Part shown: piece after piece, positions 47,628-57,688 of the stretch
Position numbering within the stretch: the first letter of the stretch is position 1
How the letters are laid out: every line of letters starts with the position of its first letter
From: Tritrichomonas foetus
Taxonomy: Eukaryota > Parabasalia > Tritrichomonadida > Tritrichomonadidae
Assembly (NCBI GenBank): GCA_001839685.1
Contig: MLAK01000431.1
Span: 21,397 to 85,396 of the forward strand
DNA: 64,000 nt
Reading direction: 5' to 3'
Translations under genes and position numbers: made by a program
The notes under the pieces: generated by a model
The model's database searches: none
The model's input: only the letters and a program-made list of their open reading frames with translations
What the model was told of the DNA's origin: nothing

Positions 47628-49046
47628 ATGGAGTTCTACACCTTTCAAGAATTAAAATTAGACGAATTTTTCGCATATTACCTCACCGATCCAGCTAAGA
47701 GGGGCATTTTCCAAGCAATTTCCTCTGCCGCTCGTGATTTGGAAGCTGGAAAGCGTGCCGATTTTGATTTTTCCGTTTTTGATGCACCAAGTCAACTTCA
47801 AAGCAAGCGTCCACCTTCGATTACAGCTTCTGTCACACGTATGCCAATCGTTGACGAGCGAATTGACACCAAGATCAAGAAGGACGATCAAATTATTTTA
47901 GCCGGCGAGAAAATCCCAACCTTTTACGGTGCCAAGGAAAACGCCAAAGAAGTCTCCAACCTCAACGAATACGCCAAACTCGACAAGGTTCCAGCCGATA
48001 AGCTTGGAGCTCTAATTCAAGCATATTGCAAGCTTCCCCGTTGTTTTGCACCACTTCTTCTTCGAACTCGTGATATTGGAACAGGTGAGAAACTCAAGGC
48101 CTTCTGGGAAAAGTATCTCCTCAATAAAGATCCAAATGAAAGATTCTTCAGATTAATCGTTGGTGACGAAAGGAACTTCATTTTCCCATCTGACCTCACT
48201 CCTTTTGTTCGAGTCATTGTTGAGACCCACGCATCTCTCCAATTCCTGAAAGAGGAAGCACTTTTCCAGGAGAAGTTCATCGACTTTATCGTCACAAGAT
48301 GCTTCTATGCAATGGACAGTGACCTTAGGGGCACCATTGGTGTTCAGCAGTTCCGAAAGATGGATTTGGCGCAAATATTTTATAAGGCCGAAAGAATGCA
48401 AGACGTTAATGATTCACAGCATATCTTCAACTACCAGCATTTCTATGTCGCCTTCTGCAAATTCTGGGATTTGGATGGGGATTCAGATGGATTCATCAGC
48501 AAAGATGATTTGCTTAAATTTAACGATTCTGCAATTTCGCCAGTCATTATTGAACGATTCTTCAAGTCAACTGCTTACCCACGTTCAACAAACAGAAAGA
48601 AGGAAATTGACTTCACATCATTTGCCTACTTTTTAATGAGCTCCGAAGATAAGACAAATCTCACATCCATCAATTTCTGGTACAGACTGTGTGATCTTGA
48701 TGATGATGGACTCCTCTCTATCAAAGAAATTGAAGATTTGTATCACACCCAATATGAAAGAATGAGAATTACTGGAAATGAAACAATTCCATTCGAAGAT
48801 ATCTTCAGGCAGTTGATCGATATGATCAATCCTGAAGGAGCTGCTTACGTGACTGTTCAAGATTTATTGAAGAGTAAAATGGCCGACGTTTTCTTCAATA
48901 CATTATTCGATCTCCAGAAGTTCCTCATCAGAGAATACCAATTCCCACTCGTGAATGCAGAACTCGACGAAATGACAAAGAAGCTTTCCCCATGGGAAGT
49001 TTACGTCCTTATCGAATACGATCAACTCGTCAACGATGGAGCTTAA
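47628..49046 (+). CDS. PP2A regulatory subunit B'' (PR72/PR130 type)
   Basis: A 472-residue EF-hand regulatory subunit of protein phosphatase 2A, which targets the enzyme and makes it calcium-sensitive. It carries the family core: IPTFYG, ADKLGALIQAYCKLPRCFAPLL, KYLLNKDPNERFFRLI, FVTRCFYAMDSDLRG-like block and FWDLDGDSDGFI. EF-hand loops are at 281-292 (DLDGDSDGFISK) and 356-367 (DLDDDGLLSIKE). The second replaces the last glutamate context but keeps the three Asp ligands. The length is close to that of the core subunit, without the long PR130 N-terminus. ATG at 47628 is preceded by a cataaacata-type leader. Confidence 0.93.
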   Translation: MEFYTFQELKLDEFFAYYLTDPAKRGIFQAISSAARDLEAGKRADFDFSVFDAPSQLQSKRPPSITASVTRMPIVDERIDTKIKKDDQIILAGEKIPTFYGAKENAKEVSNLNEYAKLDKVPADKLGALIQAYCKLPRCFAPLLLRTRDIGTGEKLKAFWEKYLLNKDPNERFFRLIVGDERNFIFPSDLTPFVRVIVETHASLQFLKEEALFQEKFIDFIVTRCFYAMDSDLRGTIGVQQFRKMDLAQIFYKAERMQDVNDSQHIFNYQHFYVAFCKFWDLDGDSDGFISKDDLLKFNDSAISPVIIERFFKSTAYPRSTNRKKEIDFTSFAYFLMSSEDKTNLTSINFWYRLCDLDDDGLLSIKEIEDLYHTQYERMRITGNETIPFEDIFRQLIDMINPEGAAYVTVQDLLKSKMADVFFNTLFDLQKFLIREYQFPLVNAELDEMTKKLSPWEVYVLIEYDQLVNDGA

Positions 49047-49694
49047 TCAATCAAAATTAATCCTTATTTTTCTTTTTTTTTCTTTTTTCCTTTTTATATC
49101 TACACAATCTTATATTTGTTCAATCTTATATCTCATATGAAAATCAATTTTGTCATAATCATTTTTGAAATAGTAAGTATCATTTTGATCAAAGTTAATT
49201 TAGAAACAATTCAAAAAAAAAAAATAATAAAGGCAATATGAATTTGCTAAGATAAAAGTGTCACAGAGATAAATTGAATCTAAATTACTAGATATCATTG
49301 AGTGATCAAAAAGCGGTATTGGATCATAGCTTTTGAATGCATTCAAAATTACCGGTGATTTGGCCTGATGATTTGACAGAAAATTGTTGAAAATTTTTCG
49401 TAACGTACGGAATTAAAGAAATTCGAAAGGATTTTTAAGTATTTATTTGTTCTAATCAATTCAAAAAGTTATAGATGATTTTTTTTATTTTTGCCGAGAT
49501 TGGCATTTAACGCAAAAAGGTGAATTTTTCTCAATAACCATAAAGTCGGCCGGTTTTTATGTGAAAAAGTTAATATATAACCGTAAATTGATCACAATTT
49601 TGAAACTTCATTGAATTCTAACTGCTTTTTTTGATAAATTTTGGAATAAATTTCGAAATTTTTCACGTTTCATTTATTTTTAAAACTTCATCCA
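49047..49694. other. Intergenic upstream of Snf7 gene
   Basis: AT-rich with gtgaaaaagttaatatataacc at about 49560-49581 and an initiator-like TCATTT at 49670-49675, 20 bases before the Snf7 ATG. No other gene seen. Confidence 0.45.
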
Positions 49695-50339
49695 ATGAGT
49701 TGGTTATTCGGAAAAGGAAAAAAGAAGCCACAAACAGATACACCAGAAATGGCCAGTGAAAAATTAACCAAGACCATCGAAGATCTTCAAAAAAGAGACG
49801 ACTTTTTCACAAAGCGTATTAACGATGAAACATTAAACGCCAAAAAATTCCTTAAAGCTGGAAACAGAAAGAAGGCAGCTGAATGTATCAAGAGGAAGAA
49901 GAACCTTGAAGCTCAACAAACCAAAATCATGCAAATGATTAACAACCTGGAAACGCAGAAAATGCAGATTCAGAATGCTGCTATCAACGCCCAAGTGTTC
50001 GAACAATACCTCAATACCAACACTGTTATCAAGAATCAGTTTAAGGATTTAGATCCAGATAAGATTGCCGACGCCATTGATGACATGGAAGAAACACAGG
50101 CTACAATGGACGAAATTTCAGATGCTTTGACACGTCCAATGGGTCCACAAGTCGATGAAGATGAAATCGACGACGAATTACTTGCTCTTGAAGGTGAATT
50201 AGAAGACGGTGAAGAAGCCGAAGAAGTTGCAGCTGCTCCATCACATGCTGGACCAGCCAAAGTCGCAGTTCCAGCAGGCGGTGGTGGTGGAGCTGCTGAT
50301 GAAGACGAAATTAACGGCTTGATGGCAAGCTTTTCCTAA
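49695..50339 (+). CDS. SNF7: ESCRT-III subunit Snf7/CHMP4-like
   Basis: A 214-residue charged helical protein of the Snf7 family, which polymerises on membranes for vesicle budding and abscission. N-terminus MSWLFGKGKKK is the membrane-inserting end. The basic core (TKTIEDLQKRDDFFTKRINDETLNAKKFLKAGNRKKAAECIKRKK) and helix with LETQKMQIQNA are family hallmarks. The C-terminal half is acidic (DEDEIDDELLALEGELEDG), followed by a Gly/Ala-rich linker and a short final helix (EINGLMASF) where MIM motifs usually lie. Codons are less AT-biased, suggesting good expression. ATG at 49695 is clear. A nearby MIT-domain kinase gene is a plausible partner by family knowledge only. Confidence 0.93.
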   Translation: MSWLFGKGKKKPQTDTPEMASEKLTKTIEDLQKRDDFFTKRINDETLNAKKFLKAGNRKKAAECIKRKKNLEAQQTKIMQMINNLETQKMQIQNAAINAQVFEQYLNTNTVIKNQFKDLDPDKIADAIDDMEETQATMDEISDALTRPMGPQVDEDEIDDELLALEGELEDGEEAEEVAAAPSHAGPAKVAVPAGGGGGAADEDEINGLMASFS

Positions 50340-50752
50340 AGGTCTTTATTTTAGCCTAAATTTTTTTTAATATTATTTCGTTTGCTTTTTTTATTTTTTT
50401 TTTTTTTTACAAAGCGTCGGTTTGAATTTTTTTTCAATTTTTGCCAAATGGCCAGAATTCGTATTTCTTCCATTTGGGTGTTCTTTGATCATATTATCAC
50501 TCATGTTTTTCATATAATTAATTGAAACAAGTTATTCAATGAATTGGCAATCATCAAATAATTTGTCATAAACTAATATGAATTCATTTTCAGAGAGTTG
50601 ATAACTATAATAAGGGTCAAAAATCGTAAATTGTAATTATAAATACCAATTAATAAAAGTAAAATCATTTTTTTGGAAAATCATCATTTTAGTAAAACAA
50701 ATTAAGTGATATATCATTTAAAAAATTATAAATACATGCCTTATGCTATTTC
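50340..50752. other. Convergent intergenic region
   Basis: 3' ends of the Snf7 and CARMIL-like genes face each other. T-rich runs occur just after the Snf7 stop; no gene is seen. Confidence 0.5.
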
Positions 50753-53302
50753 TTAATGGGATGATTGTATTGCATCAAAGAGGTTTGAAAGTCTGAATTC
50801 CTTATCATATTTCTTCCATTGGTCAACTGGTAAATTCGTGTCAATTGGTGGTGGTAAATCATAGTTATGAACAGCGAGATCGAATCCATCAAATGTCTCT
50901 GCTTTTGGTAATTTCTGATAAATACGACTATCATCTTGAACTTTTACATCTCTCTTCACAATTATTTCATCATTACTAAATTTAGTTGATGAAAATCTGC
51001 TAGAAAACATTTGTGGATTGAAGTTAGTCATTGTGGCATATTTCTTTTTGGATGATTCCAATTTCTTTGAATGTCGAAGTTCCTCTTCTTGAAGAAGAGA
51101 TATTAATCTTTCAATTGGTGCAGTTTGGAACACAGAAGTACGATCAGGGTCACCTGTTAGAAGCATTTCTTTAGTATTTATCCGTTTTTTCCATTCTTTG
51201 GATATATAAAATGGAAATCCATCATGATGCTGCATTAAATATAGCATTGATGGTTTAGAAAGCTCATTCTTGACTGGTTTAAGACTATATTTACCGCTTT
51301 TCTTAGGTGTATGAATAATTGGTTCATAGAAAAGTGCTTTCCTGAATTTTCTTATACTTTTTTGATTTATCAAGTTTTTATTATTAAACTCTTCAATATC
51401 TAGTCGTGGATAGCTGACAAGGAGGTCTTCGTTGAATTGAACAAAGTTTTCATAGACTCGAATAAGCTCGTGAACATCAGATGGATATAATCCATCAAAA
51501 CAAACTTCTTTGAGTTGTGGCATATGCGAATGAATGTTGGCAAACCAATGGAGAGCTTCGTCGCCTCCGTGAGAATATTCCATGTCTAAAATTCTTAAAT
51601 TCTTCAAGGTGACGATAGCTCCTAAAATTGGAATAGTTAAATGACCAAGATACCTCAATTTAGTTCCTCGAAGAACAAGTGTATGTAATGATGTGGCAGA
51701 TTTTAAGTAATCAATAAGTGATTCAATTATATCATTGATTTCTAGTGTAACAGTAGTATTTCTTAATTGATTATCTTCTGTGATATTCGTTGAAGTGAGA
51801 CTTTTTTCATCATTCATAATGTTATCTTCAATAAAACCTGTATTCATTTGTAATGTTAACAAAGCTGTATTTCTCTTTAAGAATTGGAACAATTTTGGAT
51901 GAATGGGATTTTGATCCCAGAAGAGCTCTTCAAGTGCAGCAAAAGTGGTAGTTTCAAGATAAGAAAACAATTTGAGAAACTCATTTTCTGTCGCAATTGC
52001 ATGCTTGACTGATAGTGATAGCCTATTAGGAACTTGAACAAAGATATAATCAATATATTCAGAGAGAGTATCGCTTGGCCATGTAACATTATCCGCATAA
52101 ATATATTGAAGTGAGGGAGAAACTTGGTATTCTTTTAATGGCATAGAGACTGCATGATTTCCAGATAAATTTAATCCTTTTAGTCTAACAAAAGAATTCA
52201 AAGCAATTAAATTAAGAGTGTAACCAATATCAAGCTCACAGGATTCAAGCGAGAGCATTTGAATATTCTGGATTTTTGAAAATAGTTTGTTTAAGTCAAG
52301 TCCTGGTGTTCTGTCCAGATTCAAAATTCTTAAATTATTCATCAGTTGTTCCGACAGAAATGTAGCATAAAATCCTGGATAAGCTGTTTTTGTAATTGCA
52401 CTATGGAAAGCCAAAGCTTGAATGTTTCCATGAACAACTGCATTATAAAGATAGTCCAGTTCTTTCTTATCAAAATCAGTTAAAGTGAAGGAGAGAGAAT
52501 TGATATGGCCATCAGGGTTTCCTTGGATAGAATCCATCAACATAGGCAAAAGTTTTTTGCATTCACCACTAAGTTCAATTCCTTTCAAAAGTGAATTTCT
52601 TTCCATTAATTTGGCAACATATTGATAAACGCTCACATCACGCAAAATTGGAACTTTTAAGACTCTCGTCGAAAGCATGAACGGAACAACTGTACAGATG
52701 GTTCTGAAGTATTTCTCACCATCAGGAATTTCAGCAATATCAACTGTTTTGGATCCATAATATATCAAATCAAGAATGTATTGATCTGTTTCTGTTAACA
52801 TAGTTTTCGAGTCTTTGTACATTGTCATTTTGAAGCGAGCAAGTGCGGACTTAGTATTCAATGTTACAGGTGGTGCATTAAATTGTTGGATATTGATTCT
52901 TTGAAGTTCATCTTTATGAAGAACTCTTTGTATTGTATCGCACATAATTGAAAGGAAATTATAAAAATCGCTTTTGTTAAAGTGCAAATCGATTGTTTCC
53001 TCGCTTCGATCTTTATAGCGAACGTATCGAATATTTAGGCTCGTCCCGTTTATTTGCATTGTCCTGATGGCTTTCCATTCGAAGAAGTCGTGAAAAAGGA
53101 ATTTTTCTCCTTTTGAAAGAATTATATGCGATGGCGTGATAATTACTGATCTTTTCTTGGCGAGTTTGAATGCAGCAATGGCGTGCAAATTCATCTTCTT
53201 TGCCGTAGCTCGAGCGTATTCCATATCGCTTTGTGCAGCTTTTTTCGGCATTTCAAAATTCGAATATTTGTCAGTCAGCAATTCATCAATTTTGAATGTC
53301 AT
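50753..53302 (-). CDS. Leucine-rich-repeat protein, CARMIL-like
   Basis: An 849-residue protein. The N-terminal ~150 residues look like a PH-like domain (SVIITPSHIILSKGEKFLFHDFFEWKAIRTMQI). A leucine-rich-repeat region spans about 200-640 with RI-type repeats (NNLRILNLDRTPGLDLNKLF, IQMLSLESCELDIGYTLNLI, RLKGLNLSGN, SLHTLVLRGTKL, NLRILDMEYSHGGDEALHWF). This PH plus RI-LRR arrangement is that of CARMIL actin-capping regulators and is common in a large trichomonad family. The last 200 residues are low-complexity and basic. A capping-protein-binding motif is not apparent. The frame opens at TTG 53317; the ATG at 53302 (MTFKIDELL) is used. A role in actin control is inference. Confidence 0.72.
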   Translation of the reverse strand: MTFKIDELLTDKYSNFEMPKKAAQSDMEYARATAKKMNLHAIAAFKLAKKRSVIITPSHIILSKGEKFLFHDFFEWKAIRTMQINGTSLNIRYVRYKDRSEETIDLHFNKSDFYNFLSIMCDTIQRVLHKDELQRINIQQFNAPPVTLNTKSALARFKMTMYKDSKTMLTETDQYILDLIYYGSKTVDIAEIPDGEKYFRTICTVVPFMLSTRVLKVPILRDVSVYQYVAKLMERNSLLKGIELSGECKKLLPMLMDSIQGNPDGHINSLSFTLTDFDKKELDYLYNAVVHGNIQALAFHSAITKTAYPGFYATFLSEQLMNNLRILNLDRTPGLDLNKLFSKIQNIQMLSLESCELDIGYTLNLIALNSFVRLKGLNLSGNHAVSMPLKEYQVSPSLQYIYADNVTWPSDTLSEYIDYIFVQVPNRLSLSVKHAIATENEFLKLFSYLETTTFAALEELFWDQNPIHPKLFQFLKRNTALLTLQMNTGFIEDNIMNDEKSLTSTNITEDNQLRNTTVTLEINDIIESLIDYLKSATSLHTLVLRGTKLRYLGHLTIPILGAIVTLKNLRILDMEYSHGGDEALHWFANIHSHMPQLKEVCFDGLYPSDVHELIRVYENFVQFNEDLLVSYPRLDIEEFNNKNLINQKSIRKFRKALFYEPIIHTPKKSGKYSLKPVKNELSKPSMLYLMQHHDGFPFYISKEWKKRINTKEMLLTGDPDRTSVFQTAPIERLISLLQEEELRHSKKLESSKKKYATMTNFNPQMFSSRFSSTKFSNDEIIVKRDVKVQDDSRIYQKLPKAETFDGFDLAVHNYDLPPPIDTNLPVDQWKKYDKEFRLSNLFDAIQSSH

Positions 53303-54140
53303 AGAATTTATTTTCAATTATTGAATGTATGAAGCGTTAAATTTCATTGAAATGTTATTGAGTGCCCACACAATAGTTTTTGGCAATATTATCCACATTT
53401 CTATCTTTCTTGCTTACTACTAATTCAGAAGCAAACATAGCACAAAATTATAGTGTAGAATACAATTTGTATTTGGAAAATTAATCTGGGAAATGTGGAA
53501 TGATTAATTTCACAGATAGAAAACAATCTGACTGGAATATATACGTTTAAAGTAAAGAGTTAATTGAACTCAAATTAATAAAACAAGTCGTTTTTAAAAA
53601 AAACGTTGGAATTGAATATGTGATTATGGATCTTGATCAATTATCGAATAATCCTAGTCTTAATAAACCTTGAACTGAGAACCAAATAATTATCATTTTC
53701 AATCTTTATTCATGAATAAGGGGAAATGGAGAAAAATATTCCTGTTTTAACCAAAAAATCGAAAGACTTATTATTCAATAATCGTCCAAGTAAGAAGAAG
53801 TAAGATATAGAATTTCATTACACTTGATTTCTAGAAAGTAATGTGAGTCAAAAATTACAGAGAATAGAAATTTACCGAATTTACTGTACTCTTTCCCGAA
53901 TTGATGCAGAGATATGTGCTAAATTGTCTATTTTTTTGTGTAAGTAAAGCTTCAAGTATACTTGCATGGAGCCAGACTTACCTTGAGCAATGTGGCGACT
54001 TTATTACTCAGAATAAAGTGTGTATATAATGAGTTTCATACTTGAGAAAGCATTAAAAAAATATACATCAAAAAAAGACAATCGAAATCATAAAGTAAAG
54101 AGAAATACACATAGAAAGATATAGAAATAAATTTACAATT
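53303..54140. other. Intergenic, no gene seen
   Basis: AT-rich, no coding or structured element recognised. Confidence 0.5.
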
Positions 54141-57100
54141 TTAGTGTTGAGTAAGATGACAAAAATCACTCACAGCTGTTCTTTTCATCTTAGGAATTAT
54201 TTTGAACATTTCACACAATTTAGCAGATGCTTCATCATCAGTCAAATTTAGCATTAAAGCATTTTCTATATATTTTAGGTCATCAATTGATTCTAATTCC
54301 GGAATTCCAGTGTCCAACATTAAATAAAGTAAAGTAAAAATGATATCATGATTAGCACGTATAATATTGAATGCATAACAACAAAGTTTCTCAAATTCAT
54401 GGTACAATGGGCCATTAACATCACCAAAAACATAGGCAAAAGCATCAGAAAAGTAAAACAAATTACTTTCTCTTTCCATTCCTAAACAAGTTTTGAAATG
54501 TCCAAGAAAATGGCCAAAATCAATATGAAAGAAATGACCATCTTTTTGAATCATCATATTTGAACAATGGCGATCACCGATTCCAAGAACATAAGTTGCA
54601 ACAATGTAACCAGCCATTGAGTATGTAAAGTTCTCTAAAATATCAGTTATTTCTTCAGGATGTGCATCATAAATCCATTTTGAAATAACATCGTTTTTTA
54701 AAACACCACTAATTTTACCTCTCTTCTTTTGTATTGAGGCGATGGTAACTGCATTCGGAACAATTTCAATGATTCCTTGATTTGCACCAGTTGACAAAAC
54801 TGAATATAATTTTAGTCTCATATTTAAACCATGTTTCTTCCAAATATCATCCATTACTTTCATTATTTGTAAAGTTATTTGATCTTGTCTTAAATCATCA
54901 TTAAGTTTCACCATCATTCTAATATAATCGGTACAAAATGGATCAGCAGATTTAAATGTTAAGAATAAAGGCTTTTTTGCAGAATCAGCAAAAAAACACA
55001 TCTTTGGCACATATTCAGTAACAATTAATTTTGGATCAATTGGAAGTTGTGTATTTGGTGGAAGCCGTTGCTGTGTTAATAATTCTTGAACTTTATTTAA
55101 ATTTTCATCGACATATTTTTCACAAATCTTCAATTGCATTTCTGTGAACGAATAGGAAAATACAAATGATTCATGATTATCAGAAAATGCAATAAGTGCA
55201 GTCATTATCCAAAGTGCCCGACTATGCATCCAAGGAAGATCAAAAAGTGATTTCAAATTCCAGAAAAATTGTAATCCCAAATATTTTGGTTCAAGAATAG
55301 CTCTTTTGAGTAAAAACAAGGCTAAATTACTATCATCATGAGGTTCAAATTGTAAAGATTGTACGATTTGAAGTAAATATAAAGATAGTTCTCCATCTGT
55401 CCAATTTTCAAGCTTTGAAACAGCATAATTTCGAATAATTGGATCGGTAAATTTATCACTTAATAATAAAAGAATTGAGCTTATATTTGGTTCTTGCCAT
55501 TCTTTAAGTAATAAAGGAAGTTCAGAGATCACATCTATTTGACATAAATTAATGGAGGCAAGATAAAGTATTAACAGTTGGGGAAAAGAAGTCAAAACCC
55601 ATCGATATTGATACAAAAAAGTTTGTTGTTCAAATGTCAATGGCTTTGTTATTAACGATGGAAAATTCATATTATTAATGTCTTGCTCAGAAAATTCATT
55701 TTGTCCAATTGTTGGCTTTCGAACATCTAATAACTCAAAAAATATGGGCCTAGAATATTCAGGAAGTTTTAAATAAACACAACAATCCGATTTTATAGGT
55801 GAAACAGGAGTCGGTGGAAGATGTTTACAAAGACAAAAATTAATTAGTTTTCGTCCAGTATGAATTCTACCATTATGGTCAAATATTGGCATTGATGCAT
55901 ATCCCACAATCTCATTTCTTTTATTTGTTTTCATATAAATTTTAATTACAAGTTTTGAATATCGAGGTAATTGATTTACACATTTGTTAAAGTCAATTTT
56001 TAGTCCCATAGATGAAAAATCATCAATAATAAAAATATTTTCCGAATCATAAAATTTAATTGATTCAATTAAAGTTGATCCTACATAAAGAATTGATTCA
56101 ATTTTAAAAGAACCTCTTATTGAACTGTTAAATTTAATTCCTTCAATAAAAATAGAAAATTTAGTTGAGATTAGAAAATGCGGAAGATAAATTTTTGTTG
56201 TGTGTGAAGTATCAAAATATTCCGGTAATTGAATTAATTTTTCATCTGATTCATCTTTACGGTGTTTTATAGTTTTTATCGAATCTCTTTTTAAAATTGT
56301 TAAGTCGAGGAAAGTTTTTGTCGATTCTATAAATTTTTGAATAAAAATAAAATTATTTAATAGATATGATCCGGCAATGATTTCATCTGTACCTGGAATT
56401 AAAAAACAGTATTCATCATATGAAGGCAGTGATCCAATATCAAATTTTTTCATCATTTTATCTAAAATTTGCTTTAAGGCTTCATCTGCTGTTACATCAG
56501 ACGTTGTAGGAAATGTCATTTGAGTTATTGGAATATCTCCTGGTAGAGAAAATCCAATTGTTGCACTAATCATTAATGGAACTTTTATATGCTCTTTTTT
56601 TGGTGGACATATTGAGATAATTTTCAAGAGTGGCTCTTTTTTCAATTTTTTATATCGTTCCAAAGTTGAATCACAAGCAACCTTAGCTAATCTATAAAAA
56701 GAATCATTCATTGGTTGGTTCCAAGAGTTATCCAACAATTTGATAACAGATTTCACACGAGGATGAGTTTCAACAAGATCAATAGGCTTAAAACTTTCAA
56801 AACAGTGAAGTGGATCAGAATATTTTGACAAAAGAGATTCTGGATCAAATGGCTTGATCAATGAATATTTCCCATCATTGCTTTCATACAAAATTAATGG
56901 TATTTTCAAATTATCTGTAATTATTTGACTAGTGAAATCATCTTCCTGTTTGAGAGGAACAATTATTGATGGAAAAGGCAGATTTGAATTAGATGCAACA
57001 TTATTTTGAATATCATTTTTAGAGTAGATAACAATTAAATCTATCATTCGTGGAATAGCTATAGCAATTTTATCATATGATATACTCAGTTGTGAAAATA

Positions 57101-57323
57101 TGTTGAGGAAATCTGCAAGTATTGGAACTTTTTGTTGCCAGACAATAAAAAATCTACCATCTTTTGTACATATTGTTACTGGTTTAAAACTTGAAGCAAA
57201 ATCAGAAGATGGTAAATTGTTGAGTGACATTTTTTCGAAAATTTTTGATGATAGTAATTCAATGCTTAATAATCGTCTCAAATGAGACATAAAAATCAGT
57301 TTATATTTGGTCATCAAAAACAT
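54141..57323 (-). CDS. Phosphatidylinositol 3-kinase
   Basis: A 1,060-residue lipid kinase. A beta-rich C2-like region lies about 380-540, and an alpha-solenoid PIK accessory region about 560-780 (e.g. FTDPIIRNYAVSKLENWTDGELSLYLLQIVQSLQFEPHDD). The catalytic domain, from about 790, has DDLRQDQITLQIMKVMD, the VLSTGANQGIIEIVPNA hinge segment, the catalytic loop GIGDRHCSNMMI (D917, H919, N922) and DFG at 935-937, then HFLGHFK. It phosphorylates the 3-position of phosphatidylinositol lipids for membrane signalling. Residues 240-340 could be a Ras-binding-like domain, but this is uncertain. The first ATG is 57323; a second at 57230 (MSLNNLPSSD) may be the true start. Confidence 0.92.
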   Translation of the reverse strand: MFLMTKYKLIFMSHLRRLLSIELLSSKIFEKMSLNNLPSSDFASSFKPVTICTKDGRFFIVWQQKVPILADFLNIFSQLSISYDKIAIAIPRMIDLIVIYSKNDIQNNVASNSNLPFPSIIVPLKQEDDFTSQIITDNLKIPLILYESNDGKYSLIKPFDPESLLSKYSDPLHCFESFKPIDLVETHPRVKSVIKLLDNSWNQPMNDSFYRLAKVACDSTLERYKKLKKEPLLKIISICPPKKEHIKVPLMISATIGFSLPGDIPITQMTFPTTSDVTADEALKQILDKMMKKFDIGSLPSYDEYCFLIPGTDEIIAGSYLLNNFIFIQKFIESTKTFLDLTILKRDSIKTIKHRKDESDEKLIQLPEYFDTSHTTKIYLPHFLISTKFSIFIEGIKFNSSIRGSFKIESILYVGSTLIESIKFYDSENIFIIDDFSSMGLKIDFNKCVNQLPRYSKLVIKIYMKTNKRNEIVGYASMPIFDHNGRIHTGRKLINFCLCKHLPPTPVSPIKSDCCVYLKLPEYSRPIFFELLDVRKPTIGQNEFSEQDINNMNFPSLITKPLTFEQQTFLYQYRWVLTSFPQLLILYLASINLCQIDVISELPLLLKEWQEPNISSILLLLSDKFTDPIIRNYAVSKLENWTDGELSLYLLQIVQSLQFEPHDDSNLALFLLKRAILEPKYLGLQFFWNLKSLFDLPWMHSRALWIMTALIAFSDNHESFVFSYSFTEMQLKICEKYVDENLNKVQELLTQQRLPPNTQLPIDPKLIVTEYVPKMCFFADSAKKPLFLTFKSADPFCTDYIRMMVKLNDDLRQDQITLQIMKVMDDIWKKHGLNMRLKLYSVLSTGANQGIIEIVPNAVTIASIQKKRGKISGVLKNDVISKWIYDAHPEEITDILENFTYSMAGYIVATYVLGIGDRHCSNMMIQKDGHFFHIDFGHFLGHFKTCLGMERESNLFYFSDAFAYVFGDVNGPLYHEFEKLCCYAFNIIRANHDIIFTLLYLMLDTGIPELESIDDLKYIENALMLNLTDDEASAKLCEMFKIIPKMKRTAVSDFCHLTQH

Positions 57324-57688
57324 CTAATACTTTTTCTTTTTGTTCGAACAAGTAATTTCTGAAAATTGATTGATATAGAAATTTCTGAAATCAGAAATTA
57401 TTTTGTTCAAATGAATTGATTATCATGAAAATATCCTCCATTTTCACTAAACCTTCTAATCAAAACAAAATTCTTGCTGCACCAAATAAGTATTTGAATT
57501 TATCAGGTGTTTTATTTTCCATTTTGGAAATGAAGAATGATTGATTATTAAGAATGAATATTAATGAAGAATGGGTATGAAGGAAGAATGGGCATTAATG
57601 AAAAATGATTATTAATGGGTATGAAGGAAGAATAAAGAAATCAAAAGTATGGAATTTCAATTTAATTATTAAGCAATATGCCGATTTT
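57324..57688. other. Intergenic with imperfect tandem repeat
   Basis: The piece near the PI3K start has agtattag and aaaaagaaaaagt words. The rest contains repeated gaagaatgggtatgaagg units, listed separately. Confidence 0.45.
57530..57635. repeat. Imperfect tandem repeat
   Basis: Variants of aatgaagaatgggtatgaaggaag and attaatg repeated three to four times between the PI3K and Sec1 genes. Confidence 0.6.

Noticed and set aside
49047..49694. Possible C/D snoRNA (cctgatga followed by distant elements) near 49360
   Set aside because: Only a C-box-like hexamer is seen; no paired D box or terminal stem in the right place.
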